DNA of 19,722 nt from Chrysochromulina tobinii (taxonomy: Eukaryota > Haptophyta > Prymnesiales > Chrysochromulinaceae): positions 1-19,722 of the forward strand of contig JWZX01002397.1 of the NCBI GenBank assembly GCA_001275005.1, read 5' to 3'. The notes under the pieces are model-generated. The model made no database searches. It saw only the letters and a list, made by a program, of their open reading frames with translations, and was not told where the DNA came from. The position numbers and the translations under genes were made by a program. Below are positions 1 through 9,726 of the stretch, piece by piece. Numbering within the stretch: the stretch's first letter is position 1; each line of letters opens with the position of its first letter.

Positions 1-88
1 CCATCCCGTACGTACGGCGACCTAAGTGTGTGATACGGTAGTTCCCGGACGGAGATTTCAGTGTTAATACACACAACACGTAAGATTT
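1..88. repeat. 88-bp direct repeat, left copy
   Basis: These bases are identical to 8085-8172. In the right copy the segment is the initiation codon and 5' flank of the minus-strand lumenal-protein gene, and the CAT complement of that start codon lies at 2-4 here. The match may run on to the left, beyond the window, so a second copy of that gene could begin at position 4 and read leftwards. Identity stops at base 89, where this copy enters a T run (86-95) and the other copy reads CACAGCC. Confidence 0.97.
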
Positions 89-96
89 TTTTTTTA

Positions 97-214
97 CGCG
101 CACCGTCGCGCCCACCGTCGCGCGCACCGGCGCACCCACCGGTGCGCCCGCCGGCGCGCCCGCCGTCGCGCCCTCTGGCGCACGCGCCGGCGCACGCACC
201 AGCGCACGCACCGG
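97..214. repeat. 12-bp GC-rich tandem repeat
   Basis: About ten units of a degenerate 12-mer of the form CGCRCSCRCCGG sit in strict 12-base register (107-118, 119-130, 131-142 and so on to 203-214), with a shortened first unit at 97-106. The array lies between the 88-bp repeat plus T run and the start codon of the following gene at 255, so it occupies its 5' flank. In the minus direction it reads as an arginine-rich open frame, which I take to be a by-product of the period being a multiple of three. Confidence 0.85.
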
Positions 215-254
215 TGTGCACGTGACGTGGGCACCCACTGGCACACGCCGGCTG

Positions 255-3200
255 ATGAGTTTGGCAGAGCACTTTGGCAACGAGAGCGATCGCATCCAAG
301 CGCGCGCCATTGAGCTCCTCGAGAAGGCCAAGGTTCGCTCGCGCGTGCGCATGTGCACACGCGCGTTCTCGCACACCTGCTGCCCTGAGCCTGCCTGGCT
401 TGCTTGCAGCGATTTGGGTTACCATCGCCTGCACCCGACTCACCATCGGGCCGCTCGGCGGAGCAGTCAGGCAGCCAGCCACGCGGCAGGCAGCCCTCGA
501 GCGCGCTCATTCGCTGCAATCCATTTTCTAATTGGTGCTCTCCCCTTCTGCAGATCATCGCAAAGTGCAAGCGGCTCAACGACCCCACTGCCAAGCTTGA
601 GCAGGATGAGGTCGACGAGTGCGACTCGGCGTGGTCGGCTACTCGAGCGCGCCGTGGCGCTCTCTCATGCAAGATGAACGTCCTCTACGTGCTGCCCTTA
701 TTGGAGATGGGCCATAGACAAGAGCTCCTAGGCTGGACCAAGGTGCTCGTCACAGAGCACGAGCACTTTGTCGAAGAAATCGTTGTCGACGAGGCCGAGC
801 AGAAGAATGGCTGCTACCTTGGCTACGCCATGTTTGAGGAGTTTGCGAACGCTGCCAGGTCCCTGGGCTGGAGCAAAAAGCCCGTCCGCCTCCAGCTCGC
901 CGACGTTGGCGCCGAGGCTGCAGATTCCATGTACAAACGGCTCAAGTTCCAGCAGTGGAAGCGTCCTGTAGGCAACCATGTGATCGGGGGGAGGCGATGC
1001 CGGGTACCATGGACCGATGATGATGATCCCAAGGAAGGCTGCAAAATGCTGCAGGCGTCGTTCGATGACATGGCCATGAATGCCAAACTTGCCGCAGATC
1101 GAGGCAGTGAAGGGCGTGCCAGCCGGAAGATAAAGTTCATCGTGTGCCTCGGCCTCAGCAGCAATCAAGCAGCAAGACTCGAGGACGAGGACGAGGACGA
1201 GGACGAGGCGTGCCAGGAGGACGCCCGCGCCGCACGTGCCAATGCGCGTGCCGAACCTGACGACGCCGAGCACGCTGCTTTCGCCGAAGCTGACGACGAC
1301 GAGCACGCTGCTTTCGCTGACCACGCGACTGCCGCCGCCGCCGCCGCCGCACGTGCCAATGCGCGTGCCGATGACGATGCCGAGGCTGACGATGCGGAGG
1401 CTGACCACGCGACCGACACCGCCGATCACGCTGCTGGCGAGACCGCCGATCACGCTGCTGGCGATGCCGGTGCACCCACCAATGCCCAGGACGCCGCGCG
1501 CCAACCCAACGGCCAGCGCAAGCCGTCGCACCCGCTACACCGTCGCAACAACAAACGGCATCTTGAGCTTCAAGATGTGTTTGATGATCTGGGGCTGGCA
1601 GACGGCTGGGAGCGGTTCCAATACATCCTGGACGGCCGTACGTGCGCTGGCCTTCGGCCTGTGCACAAGGACACCGCTGGGCCAAAGCCTGCTAAATTCA
1701 AGAGCGTTGTGGGACGTGCACGTCTCACTTGGCCTCGTCTACAAGTCAGCAAGGCCTATGCAGCACGGGTTGATCAGGAGAAAACTCAGGCCCTGAATTC
1801 AATTCTCATAGACGCGCTGGATCGCCGGCTAGTGCCTGCGAGCGACGTTGACGCTCTCGTCACGAAGCTCTGTGCACACATCAAGGAGCTCAAACGAGAA
1901 ATAGCAAGCCTCGCCTTGCTCCAAGACGGAGCAGAAGAAGAGGAAGAAGGCGATGAGGGTGCGTTGCCCTCTAACTGATGTGCACTGATGATTGGAGCCG
2001 CCGCCACCCTCACCGCCCCGCCGCCTTCTCCTTCGCGCGCCCTAGCCGCCCTCGCTGCCCTCGCTGCCCTCGTCCTCTGATGAGCACTGATGAGGTGCCT
2101 CCCCTCTTGCACGTTGCAGGCACTCGTAAGAGGGGGCGCGGCAAGACTTTTCAGGCTGGCAGCAACTGGGCGCGGGACCTCCGCGCAACTGTCCGGCCTG
2201 CATGGCGTGCGATTTCCTCTCGGGCGCAATCCGCGCGCAACTTCACGCTGCACATCAGCGATGAGCTAAGACGGGTTGTGAAACCAAAGCAGGGCGAGCG
2301 CATACGGCATCGATTGAATCTCGAGAAGCCTTTCGAGGTGTTTGCAGAGGACCCAGACAACCGAGAGGCCATGCAGCGTGCTCTAGCCAAGGTGGACAAG
2401 ATACCAGCCAAACAGTGGCGCATTTCCCGCACCATCGGCAACCTGGCCAAACGGGGTCAAGACTCGCAGCGCAAGTTCGTCGCGTACGGTAAATACGGTC
2501 GCGCTCCCGGGGCTGATGCCCAGGCGGTGGAGGTCCACGGTGCGCTGCGAGAGGCCATGGACGCTGTGCCTGCTGGTGAGAGCATCGGAGCTGATCTGAC
2601 GGGCCACACGGAGGAAGAGCAGCATCGGCAGCGAGACGCGGACGAGGCCGCGGCTACGGCGGCTGAGGCTGCGACTTTAGGAGCGGCTGCGCAGCGCGCA
2701 GCGCGAGGCGCCGAACTTGACGGGGAGCCGCTGCGTGCTGATGAAGAGGCCTGCCCCAACCAGCATGTCTCGCTAGCCATGGAGGGCATCCGTCGGCGCA
2801 AGCTCACCAGGGAGGAGCTGGCCAAGGAGTGCGAGGATCGAGCGCTCGAAACTACGGGAACCAAGCAGGTGCTGCTCACGCGTCTGACACAGGCCATATT
2901 CCTCGAGCAGCACAAGGCAGAGGTGGAAGATTTCGAGCGTAAGCAAGAGGTGCACCTTTCGCTGCCCTCGCCCGCCCTGCCGCCCTCGCCGCCTTTACTC
3001 GCCGCCCAGAGGCCTCTGATGACCAGTGGTTGCCCTGGGTGCAGGAGCTCGAGCGCGAGCTGCTCGTGTGGCAACGAGTCGAAGACGAGCGGCGAGCCAG
3101 AGGCGATCCTCCGCCTCCTGATGATTCAGAAGAACCCTTGCCCACTGCCGCACAGGCCGATGCCCCTCGTGCCACAGCCGCCGCACCTGCCTTTGCCTTT

Positions 3201-6200
3201 GGAGCTCGGCAGCTGTGCGACGCAGTGAGACTGAATTTAGTCCCAGCTCTGGAAGCGGACATCGTCTTGCCGGGGTCGAACTCCTCAAAAATCGGTCTCA
3301 AAATCACTGTTGACGCAGCCTTTCTGAGGGCCTCCAGAATCAATGACTGCCGCAACCTAACAACTGTCATCGTTCAGCTCCTATGCCTAGGAGTGGAGGG
3401 GCAAGATTGGGGGGCCACGGCAGTGAAGCACGCCATGCATGGTGCGCAGTCACCAAAAAAGGCCTTCAAGCTGCGCTGCTGGTTTGGCAAAGACGATTCA
3501 GTCAACTTGCTCGAGCACTTCATCCCGTACGCCTGCTGAATGACCTATGATGACCCCGATCACCACTGATTACCTCTGATGACCACCTATGACCTCTGAT
3601 GACAACCTGATGATCTCTCTGATGACCTCTCTGATATCAGGTACATCAAGCAGGCCCTCGCTATGGACTCGAAGGGCTTGGAGGTGGACCTGCTCCAGTT
3701 GCTCCCACCACGACTGATGGGTCGAGATGCTGAGGGCCGCGTCTTCGTGAAGCACCTCCCCATCAGCAACAAGAAGGGCGACGATGAGCAGAAGTTACGA
3801 CGCGTTGTCGCAAGCGGAGTCAAGGTGCAGACGTCCACCAAAGTCGCGACCGACGCGAAGACGCTGTTCTGCGCCGTTGGCACTTCCCGAGCCTCTGGTA
3901 AGGGTGACCCTGGCACTGAGGCATCGACTCTTGAGCAGCAGCAGTTCCTTCGGCTTTACGTCACAGGGACTGGCGAGTCGATTGAATCCATCGCACAGAA
4001 GGTACGTCCTGACTGTCCGTACACGCTGGCCCACATTCTGATGGGCAATCGGCATGTGGACAATGCGCGGCTCGCTGCAATCACGCAGTGGCCTGAGCTC
4101 AAGAACCATGGCGCCGACGCCGCCGAGGAGGAGCAGGAGAAGCTTGGCCGGAAGTTGAGTAAAAAGGAGGAGCATGCGATCCGTCGTCTTTGGGGCGACC
4201 TCGGAGGCGATGGCCGCGCCGAGGACACCGCCGAATTCGTGCCTGACTGGAAGCACCCGGCCTTTATGAAGGCTAAGTGGAAGCCCGGCTCCTCCCTGCC
4301 CACTTTTGACACTGCCGAAGTGCGACCAGACAACAGAGAAGCTATGGCACGCAAGTTGCCCAAGGGCACCATCCTGCGCGTACCCGTAGTCACAGAGTGG
4401 GGCGAAAGAGACTTGCAGGACACCTTCACAACGGTCTGGGGAGTCAAGGGCCACACCATGGATTTCGACATGCTGGGGCTGTGCATTATGCACTGCTTAA
4501 TGCGCACCATCGAGAGCAACATAAAGCTCATCCTCAACCCGATCCAGGAGCGCTTTATTTCGGGCACTGGCGGGGCTGTGAGAATCATCGAGGAGCACTT
4601 CAACGAGGCGATGCACAGGCTTGGCATTAGGCTTCGCATCAAGAAGAAGGAGCCTCAGAACTCTGAGTGCAAGGAGTGCGTTGACATAGGCGTCAGCGGC
4701 GTCGAGGCCGAGAAGCTGCTCCGGGACCTCCGCAACCTCCTCAAGTACCCCGCGCAGTCATGGCGTGCGTCCAAGCTTTTGACAGCCATCTTCATGACAG
4801 CTGACAAGCTGGGGCTGCACAGCGTCACCCGGGAGCTCAATGGTTGGTGCGAGGTGCTTGGCCACTACGCGGAGGCTCTCACACGCGCGTACATCATGCG
4901 CCCGACTGAGGCTGACAGATCTGCATTCACAGAGCACGCGCGCCTCTACGTCCTCAAGAAGGCCCTGCTGCGCCCAGGCCGGCTGTGCTGGTACGATTGG
5001 CAGCTGTGGGCTGCATTCCCGAAGTTGTTCAAGCAGGTCGGTTCGCTTCGCCTTCTGAGCCAGGAGGCAATGGAAGGCCAGCAGCGCCTCAATAATGAGA
5101 TTGCGAGACGTTCGAACGGCTGGGCTAATGCGGGCCGAATCCCTGCTGCCATCGCAGAACTTGGTGAGCCATTCGCCCCCCTGCCGCGCTGCCCTCGCCG
5201 CCGCCCCTGCCACCAGCCCTTCGCATCACACTGACTCACTTTGAACCCGACTTTGTACTGGCGCATACAGGCCTTGCAGCCAAGACTGTCTACATGAACG
5301 TGCGCGCGAGGCTCAAGAAGCGCCCAGCACAGTGGATGTACGAGCAGATGCTCCTGAATTGGTATGCCGACGCGGACGAGCCGCTCTCCGCGATCAAGGA
5401 GCTTGTCAAGCAGGAGGAGGGCGGGGTTATGGACTGGGAATCTGAGTTCGTCCCCATGTGGCACGCGTTCCAGCTCTTCACGTGCAGCTACATCGTCCGC
5501 CTGAGCGTCGCACGCCGCAAGTTGGCTGAGAAGCACGCCATGGCGATCGTCGGCCCTAGGGGCACTGATGTCTCAGAGGCCAACTGGAAGGAAGTCTTGC
5601 GCAAGGCACGCTACACTGGCCGCTTGCAGGACGAGCACGTCAACTACTGGGCGGTGGACGTGCCGCGCGGCGACCTCGACGAGGCAGAGTACCGCAAGCA
5701 GCGCCGACAAGCGAGGCGCCAATGGTACGTGCTGCACCAGCAGAGCCACGATTACTGACCCTGATGACCTCTGATGACCTCTTGCTGTCTCCCTCATGTT
5801 GCCAGGTACCACGAGAACTCGACGCTGTACAACCACGACTTCCTCTCGAAAGAGATGCGCGCGCAGCTGTGCACGCGAGGCAACCCCGGCGGCGTGCGCT
5901 CCCTCGTTACAGCAATTGGGCCCATCTACATGCCGGATGGTGAACCAGATGCGGATGGTAAACCGGCTCGCAAGCGTGCCCGCGGGCGCTCTGGCACTGG
6001 CGGGCGCGCCGGCGCTCGGAAGCCCACCGGCGCTCGGAAGCCCACCGGCACTGGGTCGAAGCCCACCCGCAAGCGCAAGGCTGAGGATGAGGAGGATGAG
6101 GATGCCATGGATGAGGAGGATGAGGAGGACGAGGACGCCATGGATGAGGAGCTTGGTGGTGGCGGCGCGCGTCAGCGGACGCACCCGATGATGTCGATGA

Positions 6201-6469
6201 CGGCTAAGGAGATGGAGGCGGCCGTTGAAGAAACGCTCAACAGGCTCTTCGCCGGCGATCGCGACGATGTTACCTTCGATGAGCTGTTCGATGACCTGTA
6301 TGTCACCTACAGTGCTACGCTGATCCGCACGAAGGAGCAGCTCGCGGTCGCGTATGCCGCGGAGCCGCGCGCCGTCCAGGAGGGGCGGGATGCGGTGAAG
6401 GAGACACTCGTCGCGATGGAGGCCGCCAACAAGGTGATGCACCGCGAGGGGCGTATTCACCTGATCTGA
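255..6469 (+). CDS. Large SAP-domain, transposase-like protein (7 exons)
   Basis: Seven exons join in frame: 255-332, 554-1958, 2120-2949, 3045-3526 (3027 is an alternative in-frame start), 3641-5163, 5271-5724 and 5806-6469. All introns are GT-AG, and split codons close correctly at every phased junction. The product has about 1,811 residues. Residues about 67-160 look GNAT-like, ending in a YKRLKF segment. Acidic Ala/Asp/His repeats follow. A SAP DNA-binding motif spans about 722-750 (LTREELAKECEDR...TTGTKQVLLTRL). The second half has candidate acidic residues spaced as in a DDE/D transposase: Asp about 861 in ITVDAAFL, Asp 1206/1208 in MDFDMLGLC, and Glu 1407/1410 in SQEAMEG. The C-terminal exon has a Lys/Arg-rich nuclear-type stretch followed by a Glu/Asp run. 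The family resembles large transposon-derived nuclear proteins of protists, but I cannot name it. Exon structure is well supported; function is inference. Confidence 0.8.
1180..1475 (+). repeat. Coding low-complexity and tandem repeats in exon 2
   Basis: This stretch begins with a GAGGAC hexamer run. A 26-bp exact direct repeat (1229-1254 and 1346-1371) follows, then a near-tandem unit containing GAGCACGCTGCTTTCGC, a GCC run, and two tandem 24-bp units around 1427-1475. All keep the reading frame of exon 2 and encode a disordered Asp/Glu/Ala/His-rich linker between the GNAT-like segment and the rest of the protein. Confidence 0.85.
3527..3640 (+). other. Intron 4 with a CTGATGA motif array
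   Basis: This 114-nt intron lies between exon ends that close a split proline codon (CC|G). It consists largely of repeats of the form CTCTGATGACC: TGATGA occurs at least five times, with CTGAAT, CTGATT and CTGATA variants, ending in CTGATATCAG. The motif fits a yUnAy branch site. The other introns of this gene also carry one to three copies (1959-2119, 2950-3044, 5725-5805), so the array looks like branch-site amplification. Confidence 0.75.
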
Positions 6470-7500
6470 TTGGCCTTATGGCGGTGAGGCGATGGCGGCG
6501 GGTGCACTACCGCACTACCAAGCTGAGGCGGTGAGCAACCGCCCTACGCACAACTTGCGAAGTGACGCGCAGCTGGATGAAGTTGGGAGCCAGCGCCAGG
6601 CGGCGCTGCTGGTCGACTGAGTACGTGAATCGTGGCAGCGCGCTCGCTGCGTCGCACACACGTGGAAGGCATGTTGCATGTGGATATGGGTTGGCGTGGG
6701 TGTCGGGGTTCTGTTGGCGGATGGCGGTGGCACGTGGCGGGGGCGCGCCGGAGCGGAGGAGTCACTGAGGCGTTGACTGTCGCCCCAGATAGCGCTGCAG
6801 CTCTGGTCTTTGCGACGCCGACAACGCGCGTAGACCAGGCCGGCGTTTGTAAGAGATGTATTGGGGCCCGGGGGCGGTTGCGGCGATTCCCGCGGCCGCG
6901 CTGGCGGCGTTGTTGCCATGTCGGGGCCTCTCCCTACGTTTCACGCGCCGCGCCGCGCGTCAGCCGGTCACCCCACCGTCGCGAGAGGTGCGGCCGCGCG
7001 TCCCCTGCGTAGGACCGGACGCGTCGCATCGGCGCGGATCGCGCTCCCACCCGGATCGTCGCACAGTCGTCGATTCGGTGATCGCGCCGGGTTGGTCATA
7101 TCCGCTCTGTGCGTGTTCGGAGTTCGCCCCCGCGCACCGGCCGTTACGCGTTAGACCCCACTGGCGACGCCGACGGTGCCGAACCGGTACGCCGACTCCG
7201 AGCGTCCCGCGGACATACGGTAAACGGTGGGAGATTAAATGTTCGAATCAGAATTTGGACGAGGCCGCGAGGTCGAACGCAGCCAGCGGCCGGCCATGCA
7301 TACGGTATCACGGTATAATTACGTCGGGGGGCGCTGCGGACTCGCGGGGACTGCGGTCGCTGCGGAGGACTGCGCGTCTGCGCGGTCGTCGCGGGGGGGT
7401 GCATGAACGCGCCGCGTGCAGCCGCCAACACCTTCCCGGATCCCGCGCTCAAATTGCCGTGAGCGGCTGTGACATGACGCTCGCATTTTCTGCATACGAC
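6470..7500. other. Intergenic region, no supported gene
   Basis: About 1 kb separates two convergent genes, the transposase-like gene on the left and the lumenal-protein gene on the right. Open frames here are arginine/proline/serine-rich on both strands and lack conserved motifs or splice-joined partners. I see no tRNA, rRNA or clear repeat. It should hold both 3' ends. Confidence 0.6.
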
Positions 7501-8088
7501 TCAGTCTTCGCGCTGCTCGACTGTCTCGCCGCGTGCCAAAGCCATGTAATCATCAACAGTGTCGCACACCTCTTCAAGCTCTCGCTCCACCTTGCCGCCG
7601 GAGTACGTCATCTTGGTCGTCTTGGACACGTATTCGTCAAACTGATACTTGCCGAGCGCATCATTTAGCTCCAAAAGGTGCCCTTTCAAGAGTAATGCCT
7701 GAGTTGCAAGCTGCTTTTGCACGTCGTCAGGTAGACCAGAGGGCGTGGCTGCAAATGTAGCCATGGCAGCCTGAAGCGGCACCAACACTGAGGCCTGCGC
7801 TCGAACCACCGTGTCCGTAACGCTCGCGTAATTGTTGAAGCCTGGTCTCGGATCGAGTGGCAGCAGACGACGATTGCCTGAGCTTGAGCGCACCGTGGCA
7901 CGCAGCACCTTGGCTTTTGCTCCAAGCACCTTTATCTGATCGATACTTGGAGGTGGCGTTTGCACTGCACGTGCAAGGCCCGGAGCGGTGGCGAACGCCA
8001 CAGCCGATGTAAGCACGGCTCGTCGGCTAAGTGTCGCAGTTTGCTGTTCCAGCAAGCCAAGCGCGAGGCAAGCAACAAACGCCGCCAT
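7501..8088 (-). CDS. Thylakoid-lumen PsbQ-like helical protein
   Basis: An intronless 195-residue frame starts at the ATG whose complement is 8086-8088; no earlier in-frame ATG is available. The N terminus has a short hydrophobic signal (AAFVACLALGLL), then a twin-arginine stretch (SRRAVLTSAVAFATAPGLARA in outline), ending in an Ala-x-Ala-type cleavage region near residue 40. This is the bipartite layout expected for a lumen protein of a secondary plastid. The mature part, about 150 residues, is mostly amphipathic helix and ends in a Glu-rich helix (ELEEVCDTVDDYMALARG). Size, targeting and helical content match extrinsic photosystem II proteins of the PsbQ type, but no diagnostic residue proves it, so another lumenal four-helix protein is possible. 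The gene's 5' flank is duplicated at the left window edge. Confidence 0.8.
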   Translation of the reverse strand: MAAFVACLALGLLEQQTATLSRRAVLTSAVAFATAPGLARAVQTPPPSIDQIKVLGAKAKVLRATVRSSSGNRRLLPLDPRPGFNNYASVTDTVVRAQASVLVPLQAAMATFAATPSGLPDDVQKQLATQALLLKGHLLELNDALGKYQFDEYVSKTTKMTYSGGKVERELEEVCDTVDDYMALARGETVEQRED

Positions 8089-8172
8089 CCCGTACGTACG
8101 GCGACCTAAGTGTGTGATACGGTAGTTCCCGGACGGAGATTTCAGTGTTAATACACACAACACGTAAGATTT
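8085..8172. repeat. 88-bp direct repeat, right copy
   Basis: Exact copy of 1-88. It contains the start codon of the minus-strand lumenal-protein gene and about 84 bases of its 5' flank, probably 5' UTR and core promoter. The two copies are 8,084 bp apart in the same orientation. Confidence 0.97.
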
Positions 8173-8312
8173 CACAGCCAATGTTTATAATTCGACACCC
8201 AAGACACCGGACCGGCGTACATACGGATGCGGTTACCATTAGCTCGGGGACCCCCGGACCCCCTATTATCACAGCCATACTCGATCAGCCGCCGGGCCAG
8301 GCCGTTTATAGC

Positions 8313-8530
8313 TTAGCCCCGCCCGGTCGCCTTAAGCGCGTCCTTGATAAGGCGCATCTTCATCTCGGTGATCTTCTTCCGGATACCCTTCGCGTCGCCC
8401 ACCTGCGCAGCCGCTGCGAGCTGCTGCGTGTGGTCTGTACGAAGAACGACTTGGCGCTCGTGCTCGACCCTCCGTAGACGGTGCTGTCGCGCGCGCGGGC
8501 GCCCCTTTCGCCCGTAGCGCGAGGCGCCGG
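8313..8530 (-). CDS. Possible terminal exon, unknown helical protein
   Basis: On the minus strand a frame ending at 8313 encodes a compact Lys/Arg/Glu-rich helix (VGDAKGIRKKITEMKMRLIK in part) with G/C-rich third positions and a clean stop. That composition is more coding-like than its surroundings. Upstream the frame turns into arginine-rich low complexity, and I cannot find a convincing start codon or a unique splice acceptor, although a CTGCGCAG site lies just before the helix. It could be a last exon, a degraded gene piece or chance. I do not recognise a family. Confidence 0.25.
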
Positions 8531-9238
8531 ATGAAGTGTAGAGAGCACACCATACGTGAACAGCATTGACAGCCAGCGCACCTAGTTCACCTATCAGGTT
8601 TTTCAGAAAGTAAACAGCTAAACACTGCGGGGAGCTACGGGGAGCCGGACACACACTCGATACAAACACACGATCACGACGCATTACTTGTGGTATTCTA
8701 TGGCGACGTCCCGGTTCGTCCCAGACGGTGCGCCGGACGGATTTTTCCTTCAAAACAATGGCGGTCGAGGGCTCGAGGGGAACTGGGGAGCACGGGAGCA
8801 TCATAGGCTGGGTTGTGCCTGCGGCGGGACTCGCGCGCGGGCACTCGCCCCGCGGACGACCGGTCACCGGAGGCGACGACGGACGATCTCGAATAAATTT
8901 GCTCAAAAACCTTAATCTTCCCTCCCAGTACCCGGTGCCGATATCGTGCCGATACGGCGGAGCCGGGTCCGGAATCGAATTTGATCGGCCTCAGTAGCGG
9001 GTAACCGAGGCTGCGTAGCATTTTTTATAATTTTAACGTTGAACTTAAAGCGCGCGGCGCGGACCAACCTGGCGAGACTCGTGCCCAACACAATACATCT
9101 CGCGCTGCACCTTGTCGAAAGAAGGCGCGGGCACGACGCCGAACGCGGAGCCCAGTGGGCGCTGTGGGGTTCCTCCCCACAACCACCGCCACAGGCACAG
9201 CCTTTGACCAAGTCCAAGAGTCCCACCGCGACCCCTCA

Positions 9239-9464
9239 CCATAGCATTCTTCTGCTGCCCTGGTGTTCTCCCGGTTTGGGGCCTCACAAAGTAGCCGCCC
9301 CGCATGCACAGCACACGCGCCTGATGAATCCATGAATCCACGACTCCCTGCCCCTGTGGGCCAGGCACGCGGCCGCCAGCGATGACGAATGGCCGCGAGC
9401 CGTAGCAGACCTTGCATCAGATCGAATGCGCTCGGCCAACCCTGCCCATAGCATTCTTCTGCTG
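9239..9464. repeat. 19-bp dispersed direct repeat
   Basis: CCATAGCATTCTTCTGCTG occurs exactly at 9239-9257 and again at 9446-9464, 207 bp apart. The second copy runs into the 21-bp tandem array. Confidence 0.85.
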
Positions 9465-9515
9465 TTCTCGGTGGCCGCTCGGCTGTTCTCGGTGGCCGCT
9501 CGGCTGTTCTCGGTG
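9461..9515. repeat. 21-bp tandem repeat, about 2.6 copies
   Basis: The unit begins GCTGTTCTCGGTGGCCGCTC. It spans 9461-9481 and 9482-9502 exactly, with a 13-base partial third copy at 9503-9515. No coding role is evident. Confidence 0.9.
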
Positions 9516-9726
9516 CTCTGACCGTTCATCTCTGCATTCCCCACTTTCAAGACCTCTTGCGCAGTCTCTTCACAATTACCTGCATCTCGCGCAATCATGC
9601 TGATCTGCCTTGGTCGCCTTGGTCGCCTGATTAGCCTGATGCCCACAACTTGCACGATGGCGATGGCGATGCCAATGTTCCCGATTGCGGCCTGTCCCTG
9701 CCCACCTGTAGCCCGCCTGCCCCATT

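Larger units (their letters stand above)
8173..9726. other. Intergenic region, mostly non-coding
   Basis: The interval runs from the duplicated promoter flank to the 3' end of the minus-strand HACD fusion. It holds one weak exon candidate (8313-8530, minus), a 21-bp tandem repeat near 9461 and a 19-bp dispersed repeat. Other open frames have compositions expected from random GC-rich DNA. The 5' control sequences of the lumenal-protein gene probably lie near its left end, where TTTATAATTC occurs at 8184-8193. Confidence 0.55.

Noticed and set aside
728-1685. Minus-strand open frames opposite exon 2 of the large gene
   Set aside because: Val/Gly/Ser and Arg-rich translations come from the complementary strand of the repeat-rich exon.
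3527-3640. Possible intronic C/D-box snoRNA (ATGATGA box C, CTGA box D)
   Set aside because: The box-like strings are part of a repeated CTCTGATGACC array, and there is no terminal stem or single well-placed C/D pair.
7245-7270. TTCGAATC resembling a tRNA T-loop
   Set aside because: The flanking bases do not form a T-stem and no acceptor or anticodon arm can be built around it.
6856-7668. 270-codon plus-strand open frame
   Set aside because: Non-ATG or weak start, arginine/serine-rich, and it runs into the antisense of the lumenal-protein gene.
1-8172. Composite transposon bounded by 88-bp direct repeats
   Set aside because: The repeats are a promoter and start codon, not element ends; no inverted termini or target-site duplications were seen.
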